Below are positions 33,578 through 41,729 of a stretch of DNA of 64,000 nucleotides, piece by piece. Every line of letters starts with the position of its first letter. Positions within the stretch are counted from its first letter, which is position 1. Both the position numbers and the translations under genes were made by a program. Origin of the DNA: UBA1479 sp040218445. GTDB taxonomy: Bacteria > Pseudomonadota > Alphaproteobacteria > Rhodospirillales > Casp-alpha2. The notes under the pieces were generated by a model, which had not been told where the DNA came from, made no database searches, and saw only the letters and a list, made by a program, of their open reading frames with translations. The stretch is taken from NCBI GenBank assembly GCA_040218445.1, contig JAVJRK010000008.1, positions 35,090 to 99,089 on the forward strand. Direction: 5' to 3'.

Positions 33578-33583
33578 TGCTTC
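33568..33583 (-). promoter_or_regulatory. ANTAR-type hexaloop hairpin (NasT target candidate)
   Basis: The RNA reads GAAGC AUGGCC GCUUC: a perfect five-pair stem around a hexaloop with A at position 1 and G at position 4, the consensus for ANTAR antiterminator proteins. It precedes the terminator-like stem and shares bases with it. NasT, an ANTAR protein, is encoded 1.5 kb upstream. Binding of NasT should stabilise this hairpin and prevent termination. Confidence 0.65.
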
Positions 33584-33690
33584 GTGGGCGCATTGTTGGG
33601 CCCGTTATTTTTGTTTCTTTGTTCGGCTTATCTACGAGCCGAGAAGTCGATTTGAACGGCGGTCATCGGCGTTCCGACTATGCATGTTGC

Positions 33691-33710
33691 ATTGCACAAT
33701 ATGTGCCAAA
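33691..33710 (-). promoter_or_regulatory. Sigma-54-type promoter of the nitrate operon
   Basis: On the minus strand TTTGGCACATATTGTGCAAT contains TGGCAC, five bases, then GTGCA, with GG and GC separated by exactly ten bases. This matches the -24/-12 consensus with one mismatch (GTGCA for TTGCA). Transcription would begin near 33681. This implies RpoN and probably NtrC control by nitrogen status; no clear NtrC site was recognised upstream. Confidence 0.6.
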
Positions 33711-33811
33711 TCTGAAAACTAAATAAAATCAACGGTATATGGGAATAACGATGATGCTCAGCGCATTTTAATGATTAAATTTTAAACAGCAAATATATAT
33801 CTGTATAAATA

Positions 33812-35047
33812 TTAATCATTTTTATCAAAATCATGCCTGGCAGGGGCGAACACGGCACCGCCGAAGAAGCGGCCTTCGGCCTCTCCCATGCCTTCGGACT
33901 TCCAATCCGCGCCGGGAACCGGCAGGTCCAGCACCTTGACTGCATCCCGATACATATCCGGACGGTAGACCTGTTCGGCCAGGGCGCCGACATCCGTATC
34001 CTGATCGATCTGCCGCCAGCGGATCATCTGTTCGGCGAACCAGGCCGCATGGGAGCGCCAGGGGAAATTGGCATCATCCCGGAAGAAGGTAATGAAATCA
34101 GGGTCCGGGGCCGCGCCGGTAACATCCGATGCCGGCAAGGCACCGGCCATGCAGCGGGCAATGATCGTAGCATCTATATCCAGGTATTTCGGCGCCGACA
34201 GGGTTTCAGCGACGGCCAGCCGGTTTTCCGGCATCTCGACCCAACGCGCGGCCTCGACCAGGGCGCGGATCAGGGCACGCAAGGTGCGGGGATGGGCCTG
34301 GGCCCAGGATTGGCGAACACCCAGAACCTTTTCCGGCCCGTTATGCCAAAGCTGCGATTTGGTGACGACGATCTCGCCCACACCGGCCTCGACCGCGACG
34401 GCGTTCCAGGGTGCGCCGACGCAGAACCCGTCGATCAGTCCCTGGTCCAGATTGGCGACCATCAACGGCGGCGGGATAACCACCAGGCGCAGGTCGAAAT
34501 CGGGATTGATTCCGGCAGCGGCCAGCCAGCCGCGCAACTCGTAATTATGGGCTGAAAACGGGAAGACGATGCCGAACGTCAGGGGCGGGCGCCCAGCCTT
34601 GAGGTTTTCATCGATCACGACCTTGAGCGCACGCGCGCCCGACAGCACGTCATCGCCGTTCAACCCCGCCGTCTTCAGACGCGCATGCAGGTCCGATGAC
34701 ACGGTGATCGCATTGCCGTTCAGGCCCAGGGCCATGGGGGCGATCAACGGCGTGCGAACATGCCCCACACCCAGGGTCGAGGCCAGAACCATGGGGCCCA
34801 GCATATGGGCGCAATCCAGATGCCCGATGGATACCTTGTCGCGGATCGATGCCCAGGATTGCTCGCGCGACAGCACCAGTTCCAGGCCGTACTTTTCCGC
34901 AAACCCGAATTCGGCGGCGGCGACCAGCGGCGCGCAATCCAAAAGCGGGATGATCCCCGCATGCACGGTGGTGATTTCGGGCCGGGCGTCGGCGTCCGAC
35001 GAATTGTCCTGCTCTCCCCCCTGACTATCCAACACCGTAATCTCCAT
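33812..35047 (-). CDS. nasS: NasS: cytosolic nitrate/nitrite sensor
   Basis: A 411-residue NrtA paralogue without any signal peptide. It shares the ligand-domain motifs (TVHAGIIPLLDCAPLVAAAEFGF, LDCAHMLGPMVLASTLG, VFPFSAHNYELRGWLAAAG, GFCVGAPWN). In Azotobacter, Paracoccus and Bradyrhizobium NasS binds nitrate or nitrite and, when empty, sequesters NasT. The lack of an export signal, and its place nine bases after nasT, identify it as the sensor and not a second binding protein. GC content falls sharply just past its stop. Confidence 0.88.
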   Translation of the reverse strand: MEITVLDSQGGEQDNSSDADARPEITTVHAGIIPLLDCAPLVAAAEFGFAEKYGLELVLSREQSWASIRDKVSIGHLDCAHMLGPMVLASTLGVGHVRTPLIAPMALGLNGNAITVSSDLHARLKTAGLNGDDVLSGARALKVVIDENLKAGRPPLTFGIVFPFSAHNYELRGWLAAAGINPDFDLRLVVIPPPLMVANLDQGLIDGFCVGAPWNAVAVEAGVGEIVVTKSQLWHNGPEKVLGVRQSWAQAHPRTLRALIRALVEAARWVEMPENRLAVAETLSAPKYLDIDATIIARCMAGALPASDVTGAAPDPDFITFFRDDANFPWRSHAAWFAEQMIRWRQIDQDTDVGALAEQVYRPDMYRDAVKVLDLPVPGADWKSEGMGEAEGRFFGGAVFAPARHDFDKND

Positions 35048-35056
35048 GGCGCACCG

Positions 35057-35644
35057 TCACGATGCGATCTGGTCGGCCGTGACCAGGCTGTTGGCGATAT
35101 CGACGATGCGCTTTTTCTCGTTCATGGCGGTCTTGCGCAGGGCCGCATAGGCCTGTTCTTCGCTCATGCCGCGGGTCTGCATCAGGATACCCTTGGCGCG
35201 TTCGATGGTCTTGCGTTCGGACAGCGCCGTCTTGGCTTCGGACAATTCAGCCTGCAGACGCGAAAACGCATTGAACCGGGAAATCGTCAAATCGACGACC
35301 TGGTTGACGCGCTCTTTCTTCAAGCCGTCAACGATATAGGCACTGACACCGGCATCGACGGCGGCATCGGTCATGGCGCGGTCGGTTTCGTCCACGAAAA
35401 CGGCGGTCGGGCGGCGCACTTCGCGCGAGACCTGGAACATCTGTTCCAACGTATCGCGGGACGGGTTTTCCAAATCAATCAGGATCACGTCCGGATCAAT
35501 GGCGAAAATCTTTTTCAGGAGGTTGTCGACATTGTCGATATGAACGACATCGGCATGCCCGGCTTCCGCCAGGCCGTCCATCAGGATCGCGGCCCGAACC
35601 GGGTTTTCGTCAATGACGACAATGCTGAGTTTGCTGTCGGACAT
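35057..35644 (-). CDS. nasT: NasT: ANTAR-domain antitermination regulator
   Basis: A 195-residue protein. Residues 5-120 form a receiver-like domain (IVVIDENPVRAAILMDGL; DVILIDLENPSRDTLEQMF) and residues 130-190 the ANTAR RNA-binding domain (ERAKGILMQTRGMSEEQAYAALRKTAMN). The start at 35644 gives the family N-terminus; the frame is open to 35770 but that extension is atypical. NasT is freed from NasS by nitrate and lets polymerase pass the leader terminator by holding the hexaloop hairpin. First gene of the locus, divergent from a 3-hydroxyacyl-CoA dehydrogenase. Confidence 0.9.
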   Translation of the reverse strand: MSDSKLSIVVIDENPVRAAILMDGLAEAGHADVVHIDNVDNLLKKIFAIDPDVILIDLENPSRDTLEQMFQVSREVRRPTAVFVDETDRAMTDAAVDAGVSAYIVDGLKKERVNQVVDLTISRFNAFSRLQAELSEAKTALSERKTIERAKGILMQTRGMSEEQAYAALRKTAMNEKKRIVDIANSLVTADQIAS

Positions 35645-35835
35645 GGTGGCGAGCCGTATTCCCACGTTGGAAATTTTGGTCCATCTCACACTCCCCACCG
35701 TTGCGGATGTGTTGTTGCAGTGCAGCATATCCATCGCCGAAATGACAATCAAGATACTTCGTTGCATCATCGGCTTCGCGCATCACATGATGGCGGCGCG
35801 AAGCCCCCGGTTTCGTGACGACGAAGGAGACATTC

Positions 35836-36792
35836 ATGACACTGACAAATCTGCCCGCGGCCCCGACGGTCACCCTGATCGGCGCCGGCACCATCGGCAC
35901 GGCCTGGGCCGTTGTATTCGCCAGCGCGGGGATGGCCGTGCGGCTGTTCGATGCCGATGCGGCCCGGCTGCCCGCGGCCCTGGACATGGCGCGGGCGCGC
36001 CTAAACGATCTGGCCGCCTACGACCTGATTGATGAAGCACCCGACCTCATCATGCCGCGCATTACCCCCATGGACGATCTGAAAGCAGCATTGGACGGCG
36101 CCGATCACGTTCAGGAAAGTGCGCCTGAGGATTTGGACCTCAAACGCGAATTGCTTGCCCGTGTGGCCGCCGCCGCGCCCGAAAACTGCACCATCGCCAG
36201 TTCGACCTCGTTCATCGAACCGTCGCGCATCTTCGACCATGTGCCGGGCCGGGAACGCTGTCTGGTCCTGCATCCGGGCAACCCGCCCTTTCTGATCCGC
36301 GTGGTCGAGGTCGTGCCCGCCCCCTTCACCGCCCCCGAGGCGGCAAGCCGCTGCGAAGACCTGTTGACCCGCGCCGCCATGGCGCCGGTCCGCGTCAACA
36401 AAGAGGTCGAGGGATTCGTGTTCAACCGCCTGCAGGGGGCCTTGCTGCGTGAAGCCTATTGCCTGATCCGGGATGGGGTCACCACCGCCGACGACATCGA
36501 CCGCCTGGTGCGCGACGGCATGGGCATCCGCCTGGCCGTGACCGGCCCGTTCGAAAACGCGGACTTGAATGCCCAGGGCGGGATCGAAGGCCATGCCAAA
36601 CGGATGGGCCCGTCCTATGCCCGCCTGGGCGCGGAACGGGGGCAGAACGATCCCTGGACGGACGAGATGGTCGCCCAGGTCGCGGCCCAGCGGCGGGCCG
36701 CCCTGCCGCTTGACCGGAAAGACGCCCGCGCGGCCTGGCGCGACCGGGCCGTGATGACCATTCTACGCGCACGGAAGGATATTCTCGGCTAA
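35836..36792 (+). CDS. 3-hydroxyacyl-CoA dehydrogenase family protein
   Basis: A 318-residue NAD-dependent enzyme of the HADH / L-gulonate 3-dehydrogenase type. The dinucleotide motif GAGTIGTAWA is at about residues 16-25, then VQESAPEDLDLKRELL and the SSTS segment, the catalytic His in CLVLHPGNPPFLI (family HPxNPP), and the EVEGFVFNRLQ helix that starts the C-terminal domain. The single C-terminal domain and length fit the lambda-crystallin-like or carnitine dehydrogenase-like group. AAGGAG is seven bases before the ATG. Its stop overlaps by four bases the stop of the converging CoA-transferase. Confidence 0.85.
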   Translation: MTLTNLPAAPTVTLIGAGTIGTAWAVVFASAGMAVRLFDADAARLPAALDMARARLNDLAAYDLIDEAPDLIMPRITPMDDLKAALDGADHVQESAPEDLDLKRELLARVAAAAPENCTIASSTSFIEPSRIFDHVPGRERCLVLHPGNPPFLIRVVEVVPAPFTAPEAASRCEDLLTRAAMAPVRVNKEVEGFVFNRLQGALLREAYCLIRDGVTTADDIDRLVRDGMGIRLAVTGPFENADLNAQGGIEGHAKRMGPSYARLGAERGQNDPWTDEMVAQVAAQRRAALPLDRKDARAAWRDRAVMTILRARKDILG

Positions 36793-38033
36793 TCCGCCTT
36801 GGGCGGCAGGTCCGGTCCGGCGACCGTCCCGGCACGGGCAAGGCCATCGATCTCGGCATCATCGAACCCTGCCGCGGCCAGGACACGGCGCGTGCTTGCA
36901 CCCGGTTGTTCCGGCTGCGGCAGGGGGGCCCGCTGCCAGGCGTCGGAGGTAAACCCAAGCCCCGGGATTTGCACGGGCCCATCCATCCCGGGAAGCGGCA
37001 GGTCATCAAGGCATCCGGACGCCAGGGTCTGGGGATGGCTTAATATTTCACCCAAGTTGCGGACCTTGCCGGCGGGCACATTGGCCTCGGCCAGGACCTG
37101 TTCCCATTCCGTCGCGGGCTTGGTGCGGAAAACGCGGTCAAGGGCCGCCGTCACCTGTGCCTTTTGTTCTTCGGTCAGGGCATCGGGTGCCGTGTCGCCG
37201 GCCATGTCCGCCAGATCGTCCAGGCCCAGGGCCTGGACCATGCGGGCCGCCTGGGCCGCCGTGTTGGCCGTCACCACCAGATAGCCATCGGCCGTATCGA
37301 ACCGGCCGGCGAAGGGGCTGCCGCTGAACGGCGTGTTACCCATAAGACCCCGTTCCCGGCCGGCCGTCTGCACGTCGATGGCGAACACTCCCATCATGGC
37401 CAGGACCGATGACAGCATGGGAACCTTCAGATGCTGGCCTTGGCCCGTCTGCCGCAATTGGTGCAGGGCGCCGGATACCGCCAAGGCCGCCGTCAGGCCC
37501 GCGATGTAATCGGTGATCGGCAGGCCCACCCGTTGCGGGCCCGAGGCTTCGGTGCCGGTCATGCTCATCAACCCCGACATGCCCTGGACGATATGGTCAT
37601 AGGCAGGCGCACCCGCCAACGGACCCTCGGGCCCATAGCCCGTAAGCGAGCAATAAATCACATCGGGTTTCACGGCCCACACGTCGTCATAGCCGACGCC
37701 CAAGCGGTCCATCACGCCGGGGCGGTAATTCTCGACCACCACGTCGCTTTGCGCGGCAAGCTTCAAGAACACCTCGCGTCCGCCGGGTGCCTTCAAGTCC
37801 AACAAGATGCAGGCCTTGCCCGCGTTCTGGGCGGCGAACGACCCGCCCATGCCCTGGGCCCTAAGGTCGTCCGATCCCGCATGGCGGCGCACGAAATCGT
37901 CCCCGCCGATGCGTTCCACCCGCACGGCCTCCGCCCCCATAAGGCAAAGCTGATAGGTCGCGAACGGCCCGGCCAGGACATGGCTGGCATCCAGAACGCG
38001 TACCCCCTGAAGCGGCAGGCCCGGGCCGGTCAT
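36789..38033 (-). CDS. Class III CoA-transferase (CaiB/BaiF family)
   Basis: A 414-residue protein with VRVLDASHVLAGPFATYQL (11-29), the CoA-binding GKACILLDLKAPGG (72-85), VVVENYRPGVMDRLG, and the catalytic Asp at about residue 175 in GLPITDYIAG. The start at 38033 lies 11 bases after the metallophosphoesterase stop; the frame is open upstream but that would overlap the other gene and has no family sequence. Catalyses CoA exchange between carboxylates; substrate unknown. Likely co-transcribed with the upstream phosphoesterase, an odd pairing. Confidence 0.87.
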   Translation of the reverse strand: MTGPGLPLQGVRVLDASHVLAGPFATYQLCLMGAEAVRVERIGGDDFVRRHAGSDDLRAQGMGGSFAAQNAGKACILLDLKAPGGREVFLKLAAQSDVVVENYRPGVMDRLGVGYDDVWAVKPDVIYCSLTGYGPEGPLAGAPAYDHIVQGMSGLMSMTGTEASGPQRVGLPITDYIAGLTAALAVSGALHQLRQTGQGQHLKVPMLSSVLAMMGVFAIDVQTAGRERGLMGNTPFSGSPFAGRFDTADGYLVVTANTAAQAARMVQALGLDDLADMAGDTAPDALTEEQKAQVTAALDRVFRTKPATEWEQVLAEANVPAGKVRNLGEILSHPQTLASGCLDDLPLPGMDGPVQIPGLGFTSDAWQRAPLPQPEQPGASTRRVLAAAGFDDAEIDGLARAGTVAGPDLPPKAD

Positions 38034-38043
38034 GTCTGGCCGC

Positions 38044-40008
38044 TCATGATCGGGCGATCCAGGCCATGGGCCCGCCGTCCACGGCCGCACCGCCTGACGG
38101 GCCCGGCCGGCGTTCGCCGGTGACCAGGTCGATGACCGTACCGCCGCCGCCCGTATCGCCGGATGTGACGGCACCGTCGCCGGCACGCACTTCCCAGGCC
38201 CCACCTTCGGCCGCGGCCAGGGCCCCGGTCAAATTCCTCAGCACATGAAAGGCCGGGCGCGGATTGTAAAGCCGGTCGACCACCCCTTCGCGGGCGAAGT
38301 ACCCCCGGTCCACGTCGGCGAAGGTATCGCAATAGACATATGCGTTTTCATGGGCATGGGCTGCGGCCAGGGCCTCGGCCACACGCATGGCGACCCAGGT
38401 CTGATCAGCCTGTTTGGCGCCGGGGCTGCCGATCGACATGCGGATATGCAGGCTGGCCTTCAAGCCATGGGGGGCCAGGGCAGCAAGCACCTGTTCCGCC
38501 GCCTGCCCCGGCGCGGTTTCGCCCGCGACCCGGAACACAAGGCCCGCAACGCCCGCGATCCCGGCGGCCTGGGCGATCTGATCCGCTTCGTCGGGCGTAA
38601 AGCCGTGATTGATCATGTGATAATATTTCTCTCCGCCCCGCTCCATCTCGTCCTTGGAACGCAACTTGGACAGATATAAATCCGCCCCCGCGGCCTGGGC
38701 CGCCGGAAGTGCCGCCGCCGCCACGGCGGGCAGGTCGGCAAGATTCTGGGCAACCTCCCAGGCATCGATCAATCCCTTCGCACCCTTGACCGCATCGGCC
38801 AGTTCCCGATCGGGTGCGTCGAAGGAAAACAGGGTGAACAGGAAACCCAATTCCGACAATTCATCCAAACGGGCGCGGTGGCCTGGGTCCAAAAGATCGC
38901 GGGCCGGGATGCGCAGGCGCCGGATGCCCATTTCCATCAAGGCCATCAGGGCATAGTCGTTGCGCGTGCGCTTACGGTCGAATTCGTCAAGGCCGCCCGA
39001 AGGCGGGATTTCAATGACCTCCAGCCAGTTCTGCCGCATGTCGAAACCGAACCGGGTAACGGGGCTTTCCAGGGGATGAACCGGCGGAATCCGGTCGACG
39101 GGTGCGGGCACCGGTGCCCCCGGCTCGGCCACGGCACCGTATGTGCGGACGATTTCGCACAGATGCCCGTTCTCGTGCACATGGACGATGAAATAACCCA
39201 ACTTGTTCCAGTCGTTGCGCCCGGCTTCGAATTCGGGCGGCGGGCTGGCACGGTACATTTCCGAATAGTCCTGACGCACGAAGGCCGTGGACGGCAGCAG
39301 CCAACATTGCGTGGCATCGTGACGGTGGTACCAGAAATTATGAACATGCCCCGCGAACATGGCTTCGACCTTGTGTTCTTCCAGCAGGCCCAAAAGCCAG
39401 GACCGCCCCGGCTCGCCGATGTTGTCGTAGTGTTCGTCCTCGTCCGGATAGGTCAGGTAGGGCGGGTAATGGGTGTTCAGGAACACCCGTTTGCCGTCCT
39501 GTTCTGCCTTGGCCAGTTCACCTTCCAGCCAGGCTTTTTGTTCATCCTCGGCCGCCAGGCCCGAATTGATGATCTGCGCGTCGATCAGAACAAAGCGCAC
39601 GTCCTGATGGTCGAAGACCTGATAATGGGCGCCGAAGTGCTGGTCCCACAGGTCCAGGAATTCTTCGCGCACCATGCCCGCCGGGCACCAATCCACGGGC
39701 TTGTCACCCACATCGTGGTTGCCGGGAATGACGTACAGCTTATGGCGCAGGTCCTTGACCTGATCCTTGAAGCATTGCGCCGCCTGTTCATAGAGATGCG
39801 GAATATGAGGCACCGGGTGCAGCAGATCACCCAGATGCAGGACGAAATCAACCTCGCGGGTGTTGAGGTCGCGCACCACGTGACGCATGCGGCCGTTGGC
39901 CAGTTTGTTGACCTCGAACGGTGAATTGCATTCCGTCTCGCCCTGATTCAAATGCGTATCCGTGATCACCGCATAGGTAAACAGGCGCTTGCCCAAATTG
40001 TCCGTCAT
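38044..40008 (-). CDS. Calcineurin-like metallophosphoesterase fused to an unrecognised C-terminal domain
   Basis: A 654-residue cytosolic protein (no signal peptide). Residues 1-290 carry all metallophosphoesterase motifs: DTHLN (about 17-21), GDLLHP, GNHDVGD, NTHYPP and GHVHNFW, so a dimetal active site is intact. Residues about 320-600 form a second domain with a repeating alpha/beta pattern and Gly/Ala helices (KTxRNDYAL-like start, GIRRLRIPARDLL, ADLYLSKL, GLKASLHIRMSIG, AYVYCDTFADVDRGY). It suggests a TIM-barrel-like fold of unknown reaction, perhaps acting on the product of the phosphatase. GGAGGG precedes the ATG. Confidence 0.75.
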   Translation of the reverse strand: MTDNLGKRLFTYAVITDTHLNQGETECNSPFEVNKLANGRMRHVVRDLNTREVDFVLHLGDLLHPVPHIPHLYEQAAQCFKDQVKDLRHKLYVIPGNHDVGDKPVDWCPAGMVREEFLDLWDQHFGAHYQVFDHQDVRFVLIDAQIINSGLAAEDEQKAWLEGELAKAEQDGKRVFLNTHYPPYLTYPDEDEHYDNIGEPGRSWLLGLLEEHKVEAMFAGHVHNFWYHRHDATQCWLLPSTAFVRQDYSEMYRASPPPEFEAGRNDWNKLGYFIVHVHENGHLCEIVRTYGAVAEPGAPVPAPVDRIPPVHPLESPVTRFGFDMRQNWLEVIEIPPSGGLDEFDRKRTRNDYALMALMEMGIRRLRIPARDLLDPGHRARLDELSELGFLFTLFSFDAPDRELADAVKGAKGLIDAWEVAQNLADLPAVAAAALPAAQAAGADLYLSKLRSKDEMERGGEKYYHMINHGFTPDEADQIAQAAGIAGVAGLVFRVAGETAPGQAAEQVLAALAPHGLKASLHIRMSIGSPGAKQADQTWVAMRVAEALAAAHAHENAYVYCDTFADVDRGYFAREGVVDRLYNPRPAFHVLRNLTGALAAAEGGAWEVRAGDGAVTSGDTGGGGTVIDLVTGERRPGPSGGAAVDGGPMAWIARS

Positions 40009-40123
40009 GTCTTTTTTCCCTCCGCCGCAGGGTCATATTCAATCCTGCTGATGGATCATGGCAACGGGGAAAGAGACAGCCCAGAGCCAATTTCAAAAGA
40101 CGAATGGTCCGGTGAGTTTAAAA

Positions 40124-40573
40124 TCAGCGGCGCTTGGCGGCCTGAACGACGACTTCCAATCGGTCGAGGAATTTGGAGCGGTCCCCCCGGGAAAACGGCC
40201 GGGGGCCGCCCGTGATCTCGCCCGTTTCGCGGAGCGTCTGCATCAGTTCACGATTGGCGAGCGCCATGCCGATGCCGTCCTCGGTGAATTCCTCGCCGTT
40301 GGGTTTGACCGCATGGGCACCCTTTTCCAAACAACGGGCGGCCAGGGGAATATCGTTGGTGATGCAAATGTCGGCCGTCCCGATATGCTCCGCGATCCAA
40401 TCATCGGCCGCATCGGGTCCGCTGGGCACGACGACGACTTCGACCAGGGGGTCGCGAACGGGACGAATGCCGCCGTCGGAAACCATTTTGGTGCGAAGGG
40501 CATGGCGGCCGGCAACGCGCAAAACCTCGTCCTTGACCGGGCAGGCATCCGCATCGACATAGATTTCCACCAT
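40124..40573 (-). CDS. YaiI/YqxD family protein (UPF0178, DUF188)
   Basis: A 149-residue protein with the family signature VDADACPVKDEVLRVA at the start, then GPDAADDWIAEH and TNDIPLAARCLEKGA. It belongs to a PIN-like/NYN nuclease clan; the conserved Asp residues (D8, D10, D56-57, D74-type) could hold metal ions, but no activity is established for the family. AAGGAG precedes the ATG. It stands alone between the metallophosphoesterase and the divergent lipid A deacylase gene. Confidence 0.88.
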   Translation of the reverse strand: MVEIYVDADACPVKDEVLRVAGRHALRTKMVSDGGIRPVRDPLVEVVVVPSGPDAADDWIAEHIGTADICITNDIPLAARCLEKGAHAVKPNGEEFTEDGIGMALANRELMQTLRETGEITGGPRPFSRGDRSKFLDRLEVVVQAAKRR

Positions 40574-40715
40574 GATTGTCGTCTCCTTTTCTTATTTCCG
40601 GCATCGGTTTCGGCGCGCGATCCTAAGGCATCATCGGCAACGATTGAACCGCCCACGTTCCCTTGGCCTCCTCTTGCCTTCGGTTTGACACGATCTATCT
40701 GCTAATCTTCAACTC

Positions 40716-41729
40716 ATGATGGGCTTTGACCGTTCCCTGGCCGTCCTATGCGCGGCGTTGCTGACATTGACTTTCCCCGTGGACGTCGTGGCGGAAGACG
40801 ACGACGCGCGCCCGGGCACTTTTGTCCTGCAGGTTGAAAACGATTTGTTCGGCGCCGGCACGGACCAGTACTACACCCAGGGTGTGCAGCTGACCTTCGT
40901 GCCCAAGGACAAGTGGGAGCCCCGGTGGTTCAAGGACCTCATGGATATGATCCCGGGCGTCAATCTGGACGGTCAATCGACCTATGTGGTGGCCCTGGGC
41001 CAGCAGATGTTCACGCCCGAAGACACCACCCGTTCCGATCCAGATCCGACGGACCGGCCCTATGCGGGATGGCTGTTCGGCTCTGTCGGCGCGATCGTCG
41101 AACAACCCGATTCCAACCTATTGCAGAACGTGTCCCTGGATTTGGGCATCGTCGGCCCGGCGTCCTTGGGCGGCTATACGCAACGTCGCTGGCATTCCCT
41201 GATCAACGTGGGCTTGCCGCGCGGTTGGGGCAAGCAGTTGCACAACGAACCCGGAATCATGCTCAGCTATCAAGCCCGCCTGCGCCAGGAAATCCTGGGG
41301 CCGGAACATTTCCTGGAACTGGACGTAACACCGTCGGCTGGGGTCGCACTCGGTAACGTGCTGACCTTGGGGTCACTCGGGGCCTCCATCCGACTGGGTC
41401 AGAACCTGGGCCTGACCTATGGCCCGCCGTTCATCCGCCCGTCCCTGCCCGCCGCCGCCATCGTGCGCAAGAAAGGACAATTTGGCTGGAACCTGTTCCT
41501 GGGCATCGAAGGCCGGGCCATCGCACGCAACATCTTCCTGGATGGCAATACCTTCGGCGACAGCCGCAGCGTGGATAAAAACAACTTCGTCCTGGATTTC
41601 CAGGGCGGGATCGAATTCACCCTGGGTTATGCCCGCCTGTCGTTCACCCAAATCTACCGCACCCGGGAATTTCAGGGGCAGCGCGTGCCCAGCCAGTTCG
41701 GCTCGATCTCCCTGTCGGCGGTATTTTAA
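40716..41729 (+). CDS. LpxR-family outer-membrane lipid A deacylase (DUF2219)
   Basis: A 337-residue protein with a signal peptide ending near VDVVA (residue 26). The mature part opens with LQVENDLFGAGTDQYYTQG, matching the LpxR pattern with Asn-Asp and the TDxxYTxG stretch that form the active site with a later Ser/His, then RPYAGWLFGS, and alternating hydrophobic strands up to a terminal Phe, as in a 12-strand barrel. LpxR removes the 3'-acyloxyacyl group of lipid A in a calcium-dependent way. A second ATG at 40719 is an alternative start. Its stop overlaps the converging fusion gene by four bases. Confidence 0.8.
   Translation: MMGFDRSLAVLCAALLTLTFPVDVVAEDDDARPGTFVLQVENDLFGAGTDQYYTQGVQLTFVPKDKWEPRWFKDLMDMIPGVNLDGQSTYVVALGQQMFTPEDTTRSDPDPTDRPYAGWLFGSVGAIVEQPDSNLLQNVSLDLGIVGPASLGGYTQRRWHSLINVGLPRGWGKQLHNEPGIMLSYQARLRQEILGPEHFLELDVTPSAGVALGNVLTLGSLGASIRLGQNLGLTYGPPFIRPSLPAAAIVRKKGQFGWNLFLGIEGRAIARNIFLDGNTFGDSRSVDKNNFVLDFQGGIEFTLGYARLSFTQIYRTREFQGQRVPSQFGSISLSAVF

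Larger units (their letters stand above)
33442..33811 (-). promoter_or_regulatory. Nitrate-operon leader and promoter region
   Basis: A gene-free, partly AT-rich stretch between nasS and nrtA. On the minus strand it holds, in order, a sigma-54-type promoter, an untranslated leader of about 240 nt with an ANTAR-type hairpin, a second hairpin nested in the loop of a terminator-like stem, and the nrtA ribosome site. The parts are listed separately. Confidence 0.65.

Noticed and set aside
33600..33660. Stem UCGGCU/AGCCGA as a possible first ANTAR hairpin
   Set aside because: Its loop has eight bases (CGUAGAUA) and cannot be reduced to a hexaloop with A1 and G4; the hairpin at 33568-33583 fits the consensus.
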